Source of the DNA: Alistipes finegoldii DSM 17242
Lineage (GTDB): Bacteria > Bacteroidota > Bacteroidia > Bacteroidales > Rikenellaceae
Length of the DNA stretch: 64,000 nt
Direction: 5' to 3'
Assembly: GCF_000265365.1 (NCBI RefSeq)
Contig: NC_018011.1
Location: 930,001 to 994,000, forward strand
How positions within the stretch are numbered: position 1 is the first letter of the stretch; every line of letters starts with the position of its first letter. Below, piece by piece: positions 42,070 to 50,248 of this stretch. The translations under genes and the position numbers were made by a program. The notes beneath the pieces were generated by a model that did no database searches, was not told the origin of the DNA, and worked only from the letters and a program-made list of their open reading frames with translations.

Positions 42070-42290
42070 ATGGAAGCGGGAAGGCGGAGCCGGAGAAAAA
42101 GCGACAGCGACGCAAAGAAGAAGCGGCGCAAAGAAGAGACAGCGCAGAGGACGGCAGCGCAGAAGAACGACGGCAACACAGAAGAACCGCGACAGTACAG
42201 AGGACCGGAACCAGCGCAAAAGACGGGATCCGGCGCAGAGGACCGGAACCGGCCGCCCCGCCGCTGCAAAAAATCCCGGCCTTGGGAAGA
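42070..42290. repeat. Purine-rich degenerate repeat tract in the yciH-DUF4435 intergenic region
   Basis: The 405 bases between the divergent yciH and DUF4435 genes hold a purine-rich, repeat-like stretch. GCAAAGAAG occurs twice near 42113-42136, and GAGGACCGGAACC occurs at 42200-42212 and again at 42238-42250 (38 apart). Frames crossing it encode only charged low-complexity residues. No gene is called. Confidence 0.6.
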
Positions 42291-42308
42291 AATTCCGGCC
42301 GAAATCAC

Positions 42309-42316
42309 TATCTTTG
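42309..42316 (+). promoter_or_regulatory. -7 box giving a near-leaderless DUF4435 transcript
   Basis: TATCTTTG matches TAnnTTTG and ends only 7 bases before the ATG at 42324, so RNA would start at or next to the start codon. The nearest TTG upstream (42282-42284) is 24 bases away, longer than usual. Confidence 0.5.
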
Positions 42317-42323
42317 TTTCCGT

Positions 42324-43415
42324 ATGGCTAAAAAGTTCGGCGACAAACTGCGCAGATTCAATCCCTTCACGCGCCCGGCGACTCTCGAAGAGCTGCCCAA
42401 ACCGCTGCCGGCCAATCCCGACCAGCGGCTGGTGAAGGTCTACGTAGAAGGCTACGAAGACGTGGCCTTCTGGCGCGGCATCTTCGACCACTTCCAGAAC
42501 CCCTACCTGCGCTTCGAAATCTCGGTGCCCAACCGCGCCGACCTTCCCAAGGGGAAGAAGGTGCTGATGGGGATGATCCCCCGCTCGTCGGAGGAGCTGA
42601 TCCTGTGCGTCGATTCGGACTTCGACTTCCTGTTCGCCGACCGCACGGAGCAGTCGCGCGAGGTGAACGCCGCCCGCTACATGTTCCACACCTACGCCTA
42701 CGCCACCGAGAACTTCCTCTGCTACGCCCCCTCGCTGCACAACGTATGCGTCAAGGCGACCAAGAACGACACGCGCATCTTCGATTTCGTGCATTTCATG
42801 CACGAATACTCCTGCACGATCTACCCGCTTTTCCTCTGGTACGCCTACTCGGCGCAGCTGGCCACGGAGAACGTATTCCCGCTGATCGACTTCAAGTCGG
42901 CGGTGCGCATCGGCTATCTCGACCTCGAAAACAACGGCGAGAAAACGCTGGCGTGGCTGCAGAAAAACGTCGCCAAACGCGAGGAGATGCTGCGCAGGCG
43001 CAACCCGAAGATGATCGACCCAATGCTCGAATTCGAACAGCAGCTCAAGAGCCGGGGCCTGACGCCCGAAAACGCTTACCTGTTCATGCACGGCCACACG
43101 CTGATGGACAACGTGGTGATGATCCTGCTCAACTCCGTATGCGAGAAACTGCGGCAGATGTCGATCGCCAAGATCACCGCGTCGAAAAAGCAGGGCGTGG
43201 CACTCAAGAACGAGATGTCGAACTACACCAATTCGCTGCGGTCGATCCGCGACGTGCTGCTCGACAACGAGAACTACACCAAATGTCCGCTTTACAAGCG
43301 GCTCCAGCGCGACATCGAGAAATACATTGCCCGCACGATCTGGAACATGAAGCGCAGCGGCGAAATCCGCGACGACTCGACATGGACCATCCTGCGCAAC
43401 ATGCGGCAGGGATAG
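42324..43415 (+). CDS. DUF4435 (TOPRIM-like) protein
   Basis: This 363-residue cytoplasmic protein starts MAKKFGDKLRRFNPFTRP. Residues about 37-110 look like a TOPRIM-type fold: Glu in VKVYVEGYEDVAFW and the acidic pair in LILCVDSDFDFLF, as described for DUF4435 proteins related to OLD-family nucleases. The C-terminal half is helical and charged. Its biological role is unknown. The open frame continues upstream for about 3.9 kb antisense to other genes; the real start is set by the -7 box at 42309 and the ATG at 42324. Confidence 0.85.
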   Translation: MAKKFGDKLRRFNPFTRPATLEELPKPLPANPDQRLVKVYVEGYEDVAFWRGIFDHFQNPYLRFEISVPNRADLPKGKKVLMGMIPRSSEELILCVDSDFDFLFADRTEQSREVNAARYMFHTYAYATENFLCYAPSLHNVCVKATKNDTRIFDFVHFMHEYSCTIYPLFLWYAYSAQLATENVFPLIDFKSAVRIGYLDLENNGEKTLAWLQKNVAKREEMLRRRNPKMIDPMLEFEQQLKSRGLTPENAYLFMHGHTLMDNVVMILLNSVCEKLRQMSIAKITASKKQGVALKNEMSNYTNSLRSIRDVLLDNENYTKCPLYKRLQRDIEKYIARTIWNMKRSGEIRDDSTWTILRNMRQG

Positions 43416-43425
43416 GTAAGAGCAA

Positions 43426-43470
43426 ACGATACGAGAGCGGCCTTCGCAATGAAGGCCGCTCTCGTATCGT
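43426..43470. terminator. Perfect 20-bp hairpin between DUF4435 gene and aspartokinase
   Basis: The arms at 43426-43445 and 43451-43470 are exact reverse complements with loop GCAAT, 11 bases after the DUF4435 stop. The two genes converge, so it may serve both strands. T-tracts are weak on each side. Confidence 0.75.
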
Positions 43471-43520
43471 AATTTCGGGACCGCGGGCGAAAACTCCACA
43501 GCCGGATTCCGCCCGAAGCT

Positions 43521-43568
43521 CCGGAGAGCCGGAGAACCGGAGAACCGGAAAGCCGGAGAGCCGACGGG
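43521..43568. repeat. 8-bp tandem repeat, about six units
   Basis: The units CCGGAGAG, CCGGAGAA, CCGGAGAA, CCGGAAAG, CCGGAGAG and CCGACGGG follow each other without gaps in the intergenic space between convergent genes. The 8-bp period and lack of spacers rule out a CRISPR array. Confidence 0.85.
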
Positions 43569-43600
43569 GCGGAAGCGCCCCGGACAGCAGCCGTCCGCCA

Positions 43601-44854
43601 CTACTTCTTGCGAACCACGCGCACGGTGGACTGCGTGGCCTGCCGCACGAAGACCTGCGGGCCGCGGGCGTACTTGCGCCACAACTCGTCGGTATAGCCG
43701 CGCACGGTCAGCAACTCCATATTCTCGGCCTTCATCACGTCGAAGCCCGCTTCGCGCAGCGCCTCGATCGCTTCGTCGATGTGCCACGAGTTATCGACGC
43801 ACAGGCTCAGGTTCACGGCCGAGTTGTGGATCAGATTGGTCTTGATGCGGAAACGCTCCAGCAGCGAGAAGATCGTGGCGAACTTCTCCTCCAGCACGAA
43901 CGAGAAGTCGCGCGAACGGATCGTCAGCAGCACCTGATCCTTCTTGAGAATCAAGATCGGCACCTCGACCGGCGCCGACATGCCGCGAATCACGGTGCCC
44001 GGTTTGCGCTTGTCGCCGAAAGGCCGCACGTAAAGCGGAATATTCTTGTTCTGCAGCGGTTTGATCGTCTTGGGATGGATGATCTGCGCGCCGCTGTAGG
44101 CCAGCTCGATCGTATCGAGGTAGTTCAGTTCGGCGATCTGCACGGCGTCGGGGAAAATCTTCGGATCGGCGTTCAGCACGCCGTCCACGTCCTTCCACAC
44201 GGCCATCGACTCGGCGTCGAGGATATTGGCCACCACGGCCGCTGAGTAGTCCGAGCCTTCGCGCCCCAGCGTGGTGGTCGTGCCGTCGGGCGCACCGCCG
44301 ATAAAGCCCTGTCCGACAAAGATATTCTCGACGCACTCGGCCAGCGCGCCCTTCAGCAGCGGCGCCGAAGCTTCGATATCGACCCCGGCGTCCTTGTGAC
44401 GCTGCTCGGTGAGGAAACAGCGGCGCATGTCGATCCAGCGGTTCGACACTCCGGCATAGTTGAGATACTCCGAGATGATCGTCGTCGAGACCAACTCGCC
44501 GAAGGCCACGATCGTATCGTACCACAATTCGGCGTCGGAGGGTTTGTAAACCGTTTCCACGGCCACGCGCTCCAGCTCGTCGAAGAGCGCATCGACCCGT
44601 TCGAGCTGTTTATGGCCGCGCCACAAATCGTCGATGATGCCCGCATGGTACTCCCTCAGCGCGGCGACATGCTCCATGGAGAGCTGTTTGTCGCCCTTCT
44701 GAAGTCCTTCGAACACCTTTTCGAGCGCGTTGGTCGTCTTGCCCATGGCCGAAACGATGATGAAGAGATTCTGCTCGTCGTCGATAATCTTGCGCAGGTT
44801 GCGCACTCCGTCGGCATTACGCACCGACGCACCGCCAAATTTGTAAACCTTCAT
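43601..44854 (-). CDS. lysC: Aspartokinase
   Basis: It phosphorylates aspartate at the entry to the lysine/diaminopimelate, threonine and methionine pathways. The 417-residue monofunctional enzyme has the kinase start KVYKFGGASVRNADGV, FIIVSAMGKTTNAL, and TTTLGREGSDYSAAVVA in the amino-acid-kinase fold. A C-terminal regulatory part follows (about 290-417) with ACT-like repeats (LLTIRSRDFSFV, IHNSAVNLSLCVDN). It has no fused homoserine dehydrogenase. It stands alone on the minus strand. Confidence 0.93.
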   Translation of the reverse strand: MKVYKFGGASVRNADGVRNLRKIIDDEQNLFIIVSAMGKTTNALEKVFEGLQKGDKQLSMEHVAALREYHAGIIDDLWRGHKQLERVDALFDELERVAVETVYKPSDAELWYDTIVAFGELVSTTIISEYLNYAGVSNRWIDMRRCFLTEQRHKDAGVDIEASAPLLKGALAECVENIFVGQGFIGGAPDGTTTTLGREGSDYSAAVVANILDAESMAVWKDVDGVLNADPKIFPDAVQIAELNYLDTIELAYSGAQIIHPKTIKPLQNKNIPLYVRPFGDKRKPGTVIRGMSAPVEVPILILKKDQVLLTIRSRDFSFVLEEKFATIFSLLERFRIKTNLIHNSAVNLSLCVDNSWHIDEAIEALREAGFDVMKAENMELLTVRGYTDELWRKYARGPQVFVRQATQSTVRVVRKK

Positions 44855-45005
44855 GTTATCTCTCTTTTTAACCTAACCTACCTTCTTTACCGTCCGAAGG
44901 CGACCGGCCGCCGGACTCCCGCGGCGGAACGCCGCGTCGAACGACCGCACCCCAACGCCTCACGCAGGAGGCGTTTGCCGCGGCGCGACAGGGCTTCCGC
45001 CCGGA

Positions 45006-47147
45006 TCATTTCTGTTTTTTCACCTCTTTGTAAGGCACTCCGATATTCTGGAACAGGAACGAATAGGTGTCCGCCTCCTCGGCGATACGTTTGGAGGTGG
45101 GTTTGCCCGCCCCGTGGCCCGCATTCGACTCGATGCGGATCAGCACCGGCGCATCGCCGGCCTGACAGTGCTGCATCTGGGCGGCGAACTTGAACGAGTG
45201 CGCCGGCACGACGCGGTCGTCGTGGTCGGCCGTCGTCACGAGCGTCGCGGGGTATTTCACACCCTCGCGGATGTTGTGCAGCGGCGAATATTTATAAATG
45301 TAGTCGAACTGCTCCTCGTTTTCGCTCGATCCGTACTCCACGGCCCAGCCCCAGCCGATCGTGAATTTGTGGTAGCGGAGCATGTCCATCACGCCCACGG
45401 CGGGCAGGCAGACGGCATAGAGGTCGGGACGCTGCACCTCGCAGGCGCCGACCAGCAGGCCGCCGTTCGAACCGCCCGCAATGGCGAGCTTGTCCGACGA
45501 AGTGTATTTTTCGGCGATCAGGTACTCGGCCGCGGCGATGAAGTCGTCGAAAACGTTCTGCTTGTTTTCGAGCATGCCCGCCTTGTGCCACGCTTCGCCG
45601 TACTCCGAGCCGCCGCGCAGGTTGGCCACGCAGTAGATGCCGCCCTGCTCGACGAACATCATGGCCGAGGGCCTGAACGCGGGCGTCTGGTTGATCTGGA
45701 AGCCGCCGTAGGCATAGAGGTAGCAGGGATTCCCGCCGTCGAGTTTCATATCCTTGCGGCGGGTGATGAACATCGGCACCTTCGTGCCGTCCTTCGAGGT
45801 GTAGAACACCTGTTCGGTCGTGAACAGCGAGGGATCGAAATTCACCGCGGGGGCTTTATAGAGCGTCGATGCGCCGCCGGCGATGTCGTATTTGTAGATC
45901 GTGGCGGGCGCGATGTAGTTGGTCAGCGAATAGTAAAGCTCCGTATCGTCCTTCTCGCCGTCGAAACCGCTCACCGTGCCGATGGCCGGAAGTTCGACCT
46001 CGCGTACTAGTTTTCCGTCGAAACCGTACTGGCAGACCTTGCTCTGCGCATGTTCGAGGTAGGTGGCGAAAAGATACCCTCCGGCCGAGCCGACGCCCTC
46101 CAGCAGTTTCCCGCCGCTTTCGGGAATCACGGTCGAAACCTTCGACGGGTCGTTCAGGTCCACCTTCATCAGCGCGTAGTTCGACGCGTCGCGGTTGGTC
46201 ACGTAATAGAGCTGGCCGTCCCGGCACTCGACGGGCGCATAGTCGGCGTCGAAGCCCGGCAGCAAGGTGCGGAATTTCGGTTCGGAGACCTTTTTATAGA
46301 GCACTTCCGTACCCGACGTACCCTCCGAAGCCACGATGAAGAGCCACTGCCCGTCCTTGCTGGGCCACGGGCTGAAATAACGCAACGGATGCTCCGCGTC
46401 GGCATAGACCAGCCTGTCGGCCGACTGCGGCGTACCGAGACGGTGGTAGTAGACCTTCTGAAACTGGTTCTGCGACGAGAAAACGCCCTTCTGAGGAGCG
46501 TCGTACGCACTGTAATAGAATCCTTTGGAATCGGGCGCCCACTCGGCTCCCGAAAACTTCACCCAGTTGATCCGGTCCGAAGTCAGCGTACGGTCGGCAG
46601 TGTTCATCACACGGATTTCGACCCAGTCCGAACCCGATGCGGCGACCGAGTAGGCGCAGTATTTGCCGTCCTTGGAGAAGGTCACGCCCGAAAGGGCCAC
46701 CGTACCGTCTTCCGAGAGCGTATTGGGGTCGATGAACACTTCGCCCTCCCCGCCCGGCTGCACGGTGTGGTAGAGCACCGACTGGTTCCGCAGTCCGTCG
46801 TTGTAGAAATAATACCATGCGTCGCCGTGTTTGGCCGGAATACCCTCTTTGGGATAGTTCCACAATTCGGTCAGCCGTTCGCGGATCGCGCCGCGGAACG
46901 GAATCTGCGACAGGTAATCCTGCGTCACAACGTTCTGGGCCTTCACCCACGCCGCCGTCGCCTCGGAATTGTCGTCTTCGAGCCAGCGGTAGGGATCGGG
47001 AACCTCCGTACCGAAATAATTATCGGTCACGTCGGTGCGCTCCGTCCGGGGATAGGGCATGTGTTTTATCTGTTTCATATCGTTGCAGCCTGTCAGTATC
47101 GCCGCGGCGCCCGCGAGGGCCGCCGCCATGCGCGGTAATCTCATCAT
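45006..47147 (-). CDS. Prolyl oligopeptidase (S9A), exported lipoprotein
   Basis: This serine peptidase is expected to cut short peptides after proline. The 713-residue protein has a lipoprotein signal (lipobox TGC near residue 21), an N-terminal segment and seven-bladed propeller (about 75-430), and an alpha/beta-hydrolase domain (about 440-713). The triad is Ser560 in AGGSNGGLL, Asp in TADHDDRVVP and His in NAGHGAGK. An exported lipidated form suggests action in the periplasm or at the surface. A TAACTTTG box lies at 47176-47183, just upstream. Confidence 0.92.
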   Translation of the reverse strand: MMRLPRMAAALAGAAAILTGCNDMKQIKHMPYPRTERTDVTDNYFGTEVPDPYRWLEDDNSEATAAWVKAQNVVTQDYLSQIPFRGAIRERLTELWNYPKEGIPAKHGDAWYYFYNDGLRNQSVLYHTVQPGGEGEVFIDPNTLSEDGTVALSGVTFSKDGKYCAYSVAASGSDWVEIRVMNTADRTLTSDRINWVKFSGAEWAPDSKGFYYSAYDAPQKGVFSSQNQFQKVYYHRLGTPQSADRLVYADAEHPLRYFSPWPSKDGQWLFIVASEGTSGTEVLYKKVSEPKFRTLLPGFDADYAPVECRDGQLYYVTNRDASNYALMKVDLNDPSKVSTVIPESGGKLLEGVGSAGGYLFATYLEHAQSKVCQYGFDGKLVREVELPAIGTVSGFDGEKDDTELYYSLTNYIAPATIYKYDIAGGASTLYKAPAVNFDPSLFTTEQVFYTSKDGTKVPMFITRRKDMKLDGGNPCYLYAYGGFQINQTPAFRPSAMMFVEQGGIYCVANLRGGSEYGEAWHKAGMLENKQNVFDDFIAAAEYLIAEKYTSSDKLAIAGGSNGGLLVGACEVQRPDLYAVCLPAVGVMDMLRYHKFTIGWGWAVEYGSSENEEQFDYIYKYSPLHNIREGVKYPATLVTTADHDDRVVPAHSFKFAAQMQHCQAGDAPVLIRIESNAGHGAGKPTSKRIAEEADTYSFLFQNIGVPYKEVKKQK

Positions 47148-47175
47148 AACTATACGGTTTGGGTATATATCGGGG

Positions 47176-47183
47176 CAAAGTTA
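47176..47183 (-). promoter_or_regulatory. -7 box of the prolyl oligopeptidase gene
   Basis: The minus strand reads TAACTTTG, matching the consensus, 29 bases before the ATG at 47147. It is one half of a divergent promoter pair with the dapD box at 47227. Confidence 0.5.
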
Positions 47184-47226
47184 GGAAAAAATAAGATAGT
47201 TCGGCCTGCGGATCGAAGTTTTTGCG

Positions 47227-47234
47227 TAACTTTG
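47227..47234 (+). promoter_or_regulatory. -7 box of dapD
   Basis: TAACTTTG lies 25 bases before the dapD ATG at 47259. No exact -33 TTG is present. Confidence 0.5.
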
Positions 47235-47258
47235 GCTTGCAAAAACACTCGGAAAATT

Positions 47259-48086
47259 ATGTACAGCGAACTGAAAGAGATAATCGGGCAGGCTTGGGAA
47301 AACCGCGAGCTGCTCAAGGAGGAGTCCGTGCGGCAGGCCGTGCGGCAAACCGTCGAACTGGTGGACAAGGGGGAGCTGCGCACGGCGCAGCCCGTAGATC
47401 CGGAGAAAAGCCAGTGGCAGGTGAACGAATGGGTCAAGAAGGCCATCATCCTCTATTTCCCGATCCAGCCCATGCGCAAAATGGAAGCGGGCGAGCTGGA
47501 GTGGTACGACAAGATGGAGCTCAAGCACGGCTACGAACAGCTGGGCGTGCGCGCCGTGCCCCACGCCGTGGCCCGTTACGGCGCCTACATCGCTCCCGGA
47601 GCGATCCTCATGCCCTCGTACGTCAATATCGGCGCCTACGTGGACACGGGCACGATGGTCGATACGTGGGCCACGGTCGGCTCCTGCGCGCAGATCGGCA
47701 GACACGTCCACCTTTCGGGCGGCGTGGGCATCGGCGGAGTGCTGGAACCCGTACAGGCCGCACCCGTAATCATCGAGGACAACTGCTTCATCGGTTCGCG
47801 TTCGATCGTGGTCGAAGGCGCGCACGTCTGCCGCGAGGCGGTGCTCGGCTCGAACACCGTCATCACGGGTTCGACCCACATCATCGACGTCACCGGACCG
47901 GAGCCCGTCACCTACAAAGGCTACGTTCCGCCGCGCTCGGTGGTCGTTCCCGGCAGTTACCGCAAACAGTTCCCGGCAGGCGAATACAGCATCACCTGCG
48001 TCCTGATCATCGGCCAGCGCAAGGAATCGACCGACAAGAAGACCTCGCTGAACGACGCCCTGCGCGACTTCGGCGTGTCCGTCTGA
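47259..48086 (+). CDS. dapD: 2,3,4,5-tetrahydropyridine-2,6-dicarboxylate N-succinyltransferase
   Basis: It succinylates tetrahydrodipicolinate in the succinylase branch of lysine and diaminopimelate synthesis. The 275-residue protein starts at MYSELKEIIGQAW. It has an N-terminal helical part (1-95) and a left-handed beta-helix of hexapeptide repeats (about 100-225: ARYGAYIAPGAILMPSYVNI, VGSCAQIGRHVHLSGGVG). The conserved end GYVPPRSVVVPGSYRK is present. An upstream in-frame start at 47232 was rejected because it lies on the -7 box. Confidence 0.95.
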   Translation: MYSELKEIIGQAWENRELLKEESVRQAVRQTVELVDKGELRTAQPVDPEKSQWQVNEWVKKAIILYFPIQPMRKMEAGELEWYDKMELKHGYEQLGVRAVPHAVARYGAYIAPGAILMPSYVNIGAYVDTGTMVDTWATVGSCAQIGRHVHLSGGVGIGGVLEPVQAAPVIIEDNCFIGSRSIVVEGAHVCREAVLGSNTVITGSTHIIDVTGPEPVTYKGYVPPRSVVVPGSYRKQFPAGEYSITCVLIIGQRKESTDKKTSLNDALRDFGVSV

Positions 48087-48133
48087 TCGCGTCGCCCTCC
48101 CGAAAATCCCACCCACGACAAAATGAATAATTC

Positions 48134-48886
48134 ATGATCTACCGTATCGACGAAACCACCTCGACCAACGACGAGGCCCGCGACGCGAAATACCGCCACG
48201 GCGACATCGTCTGGGCCGAACGGCAGACCGCCGGACGCGGCCAGCGGGGACATACGTGGACCAGCCCCGAAGGTGAAAACCTCACCTTCTCGATGGTGCT
48301 CGAACCCCGGTTCCTTCCCGTCGGGGAGCAGTTCCTGCTCTCCGAAGCCGTGACGCTGGCCCTCACGGACACCTTCGCCGCCTACGGCATCGACACCCGC
48401 ATCAAGTGGACCAACGACATCTACGTCGGAGACAGGAAACTGGTCGGCATCCTGATCGAACACAACCATGCGGGAGCCTCCCTCTCCCGCACGATCGCCG
48501 GCATCGGCATCAACGTCAACCAGACGGCGTTCGACCCCGCGCTGCCCAACCCCGTCTCCCTCGCGCAGGCCGGGGGCCGCAAGTTCAACCGCAGCCGGCT
48601 GCTCGAAACCTTTCTGGTCCGCTGCCTGCGGCGTTACGCCCAGCTCGAACGGGGCGAAAAGGAGACCCTCCAGCACGCCTACCGCGAACGAATGTACCGG
48701 CTGGGCGAACAGCACCCCTACCGGCTGCCCGACGGCACGCTGTTTCAGGCCGCGATCGAAGGCGTGCTTCCCTCCGGCGAACTGATCCTGCGCCATGCCG
48801 ACGGCACGCGGCACGAATACCTGTTCCGCGAAATCGAATTCGTGATCGCCGGAAAACAAGAGAACGCCGGCCCCGCAGAGAAATGA
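48134..48886 (+). CDS. birA: Biotin-acetyl-CoA-carboxylase ligase
   Basis: It attaches biotin to the carrier protein of biotin-dependent carboxylases. The 250-residue protein has the biotinyl-AMP loop GRGQRGHTWTSP, the substrate strand IKWTNDIYVGDRKLVGILIE and a C-terminal SH3-like part (about 205-245). It has no N-terminal helix-turn-helix, so it is a catalytic-only BirA and not a repressor. It lies 47 bases after dapD with no hairpin between, so they may be co-transcribed. Confidence 0.93.
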   Translation: MIYRIDETTSTNDEARDAKYRHGDIVWAERQTAGRGQRGHTWTSPEGENLTFSMVLEPRFLPVGEQFLLSEAVTLALTDTFAAYGIDTRIKWTNDIYVGDRKLVGILIEHNHAGASLSRTIAGIGINVNQTAFDPALPNPVSLAQAGGRKFNRSRLLETFLVRCLRRYAQLERGEKETLQHAYRERMYRLGEQHPYRLPDGTLFQAAIEGVLPSGELILRHADGTRHEYLFREIEFVIAGKQENAGPAEK

Positions 48887-48924
48887 ATTTCCGCCCCGCC
48901 GACGGAATATGTTTTTAATTGAAG

Positions 48925-50133
48925 ATGAATATACTGATCGTTTGCAATCACTTCTATCCCCACAACCGCATCGCCGCATTCAGGCTCAACGCCTTCGCCC
49001 GGTATTTCCGGGAGGCGGGACATTCGGTGACCGTCATAACCGAAGGGGACCGCGATGAAACGGTGATGTGGAACGGCTGCGAGGTCCACTATGTAAAAGA
49101 CCCGGTGATAACCTCGTCGAAACAGGAATCCCTCCTGCAGCGCAGAAAGAAATGGGCTTTCAGACGCATATTGTCGGCCCTGCAGTTCCGGCTGTTCCTC
49201 GATTACAAACGGATATGGCAGTTCAAAGCCAGCAAGAAGGCGCGAAAACTCGCAAAAAGCCGGCGGTTCGATGTCGTATTAAGTTCATACGGTCATCTCT
49301 CTTCGCACCGGATCGCATACAGGCTGCACAGAAAAACGCCGTTTTACTGGATCGCCGACATGCGCGACGAGATGTCGAAGTGGCCTTGGCTCCTGCCGAT
49401 AAACAGCCGGCGGCTCCTCTTCTACGAGCGCAGAATACTCAAGGATGCGGACCTGATCCTGTCGGTATCCGCACCCCTTGTCGAAGATTTCAAACAAATC
49501 GGCGGAGGGATCGACAAGGTTATCGAGATAACGAACGGGTACGATTACGAAGAGGTGCACGACGTCTCTTTTCAGCCCGTCTACACCATGGCGTTCATCG
49601 GCCATTTTTACAATTCGATCACTCCGGACAAATGGTTCGGAGCCTTCTCCGAACTGGTTGCCGAGGGAGCGCTTCCCTCCGACAGCCGCATCCTCATCAT
49701 AGGAAACACCTCGCCGCTGGCCGTTCCCGAAAACATCAGGCAGAACGTATTCCAGATCCGGCAGGTCGATCACGACGAAGCCATCAGGAAATCGCTGGAG
49801 ACCGACACGCTGGTCGTCGTGCATCCCAAAGGACGGAAAGGCGTCTACACGGGCAAGCTGTTCGACTACCCCGCCACCAACAAACCGATCCTCGCCATCT
49901 GCGATCCCGACGACGTCATCGCCGACCTGCTGGAGGAGACGCGCGCGGGTTTCACCGCGGACGAAACGGACAACGAGCAGGTCAAGCGGATGATCCTGCG
50001 CTGCTATTCCATCTGGAAGAACAAGGAGGTGCTGCCCCGCGACTGGGACAAGATACGGCAGTACAGCCGGAAGAATCAGGTCGGCCGGCTGCTCGAATAT
50101 CTGGCAGGGCAGGAAGCCCTGAAACAGCACTGA
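48925..50133 (+). CDS. GT-B glycosyltransferase (family 4-like)
   Basis: This probably transfers a sugar during assembly of a surface polysaccharide. The 402-residue protein starts MNILIVCNHFYPHNRIAAFR. It has an N-terminal Rossmann-like half (FDVVLSSYGHLSSHRIAYRL, FYWIADMRDEMSKW) and a C-terminal nucleotide-sugar half (ADLILSVSAPLVEDF, AFIGHFYNSITPDKW, GKLFDYPATNKPILAI). TTG at 48919 in the same frame is a weaker start. The acceptor and sugar are unknown. It converges with the flippase gene across a palindrome. Confidence 0.85.
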   Translation: MNILIVCNHFYPHNRIAAFRLNAFARYFREAGHSVTVITEGDRDETVMWNGCEVHYVKDPVITSSKQESLLQRRKKWAFRRILSALQFRLFLDYKRIWQFKASKKARKLAKSRRFDVVLSSYGHLSSHRIAYRLHRKTPFYWIADMRDEMSKWPWLLPINSRRLLFYERRILKDADLILSVSAPLVEDFKQIGGGIDKVIEITNGYDYEEVHDVSFQPVYTMAFIGHFYNSITPDKWFGAFSELVAEGALPSDSRILIIGNTSPLAVPENIRQNVFQIRQVDHDEAIRKSLETDTLVVVHPKGRKGVYTGKLFDYPATNKPILAICDPDDVIADLLEETRAGFTADETDNEQVKRMILRCYSIWKNKEVLPRDWDKIRQYSRKNQVGRLLEYLAGQEALKQH

Positions 50134-50135
50134 CG

Positions 50136-50161
50136 CCGATGCCGGGCCGGCCCGGCATCGG
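50136..50161. terminator. Palindrome between convergent glycosyltransferase and flippase genes
   Basis: CCGATGCCGGG (50136-50146) and CCCGGCATCGG (50151-50161) form an 11-bp stem with loop CCGG, 2 bases after the glycosyltransferase stop. No T-run follows on either side. Confidence 0.6.
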
Positions 50162-50248
50162 AATCTCCGCCCCTAACCGAAATCCGGCGCTCCGCTCCGG
50201 CAGTCGAAAACGCGAGACGGCGGCCGAAAACGGGAAGCCGCGAAGCCC

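Noticed and set aside
38385..42323. Open frame of about 3.9 kb on the plus strand, joined to the DUF4435 gene
   Set aside because: It is antisense to the PBP and outer-membrane protein genes and has the Arg/His/Val-rich make-up of a shadow frame in GC-rich DNA. Only the part from 42324 has a recognisable domain.
43521..43568. Possible CRISPR array
   Set aside because: The repeat unit is 8 bp with no spacers. No CRISPR array or cas gene was seen anywhere in the window.
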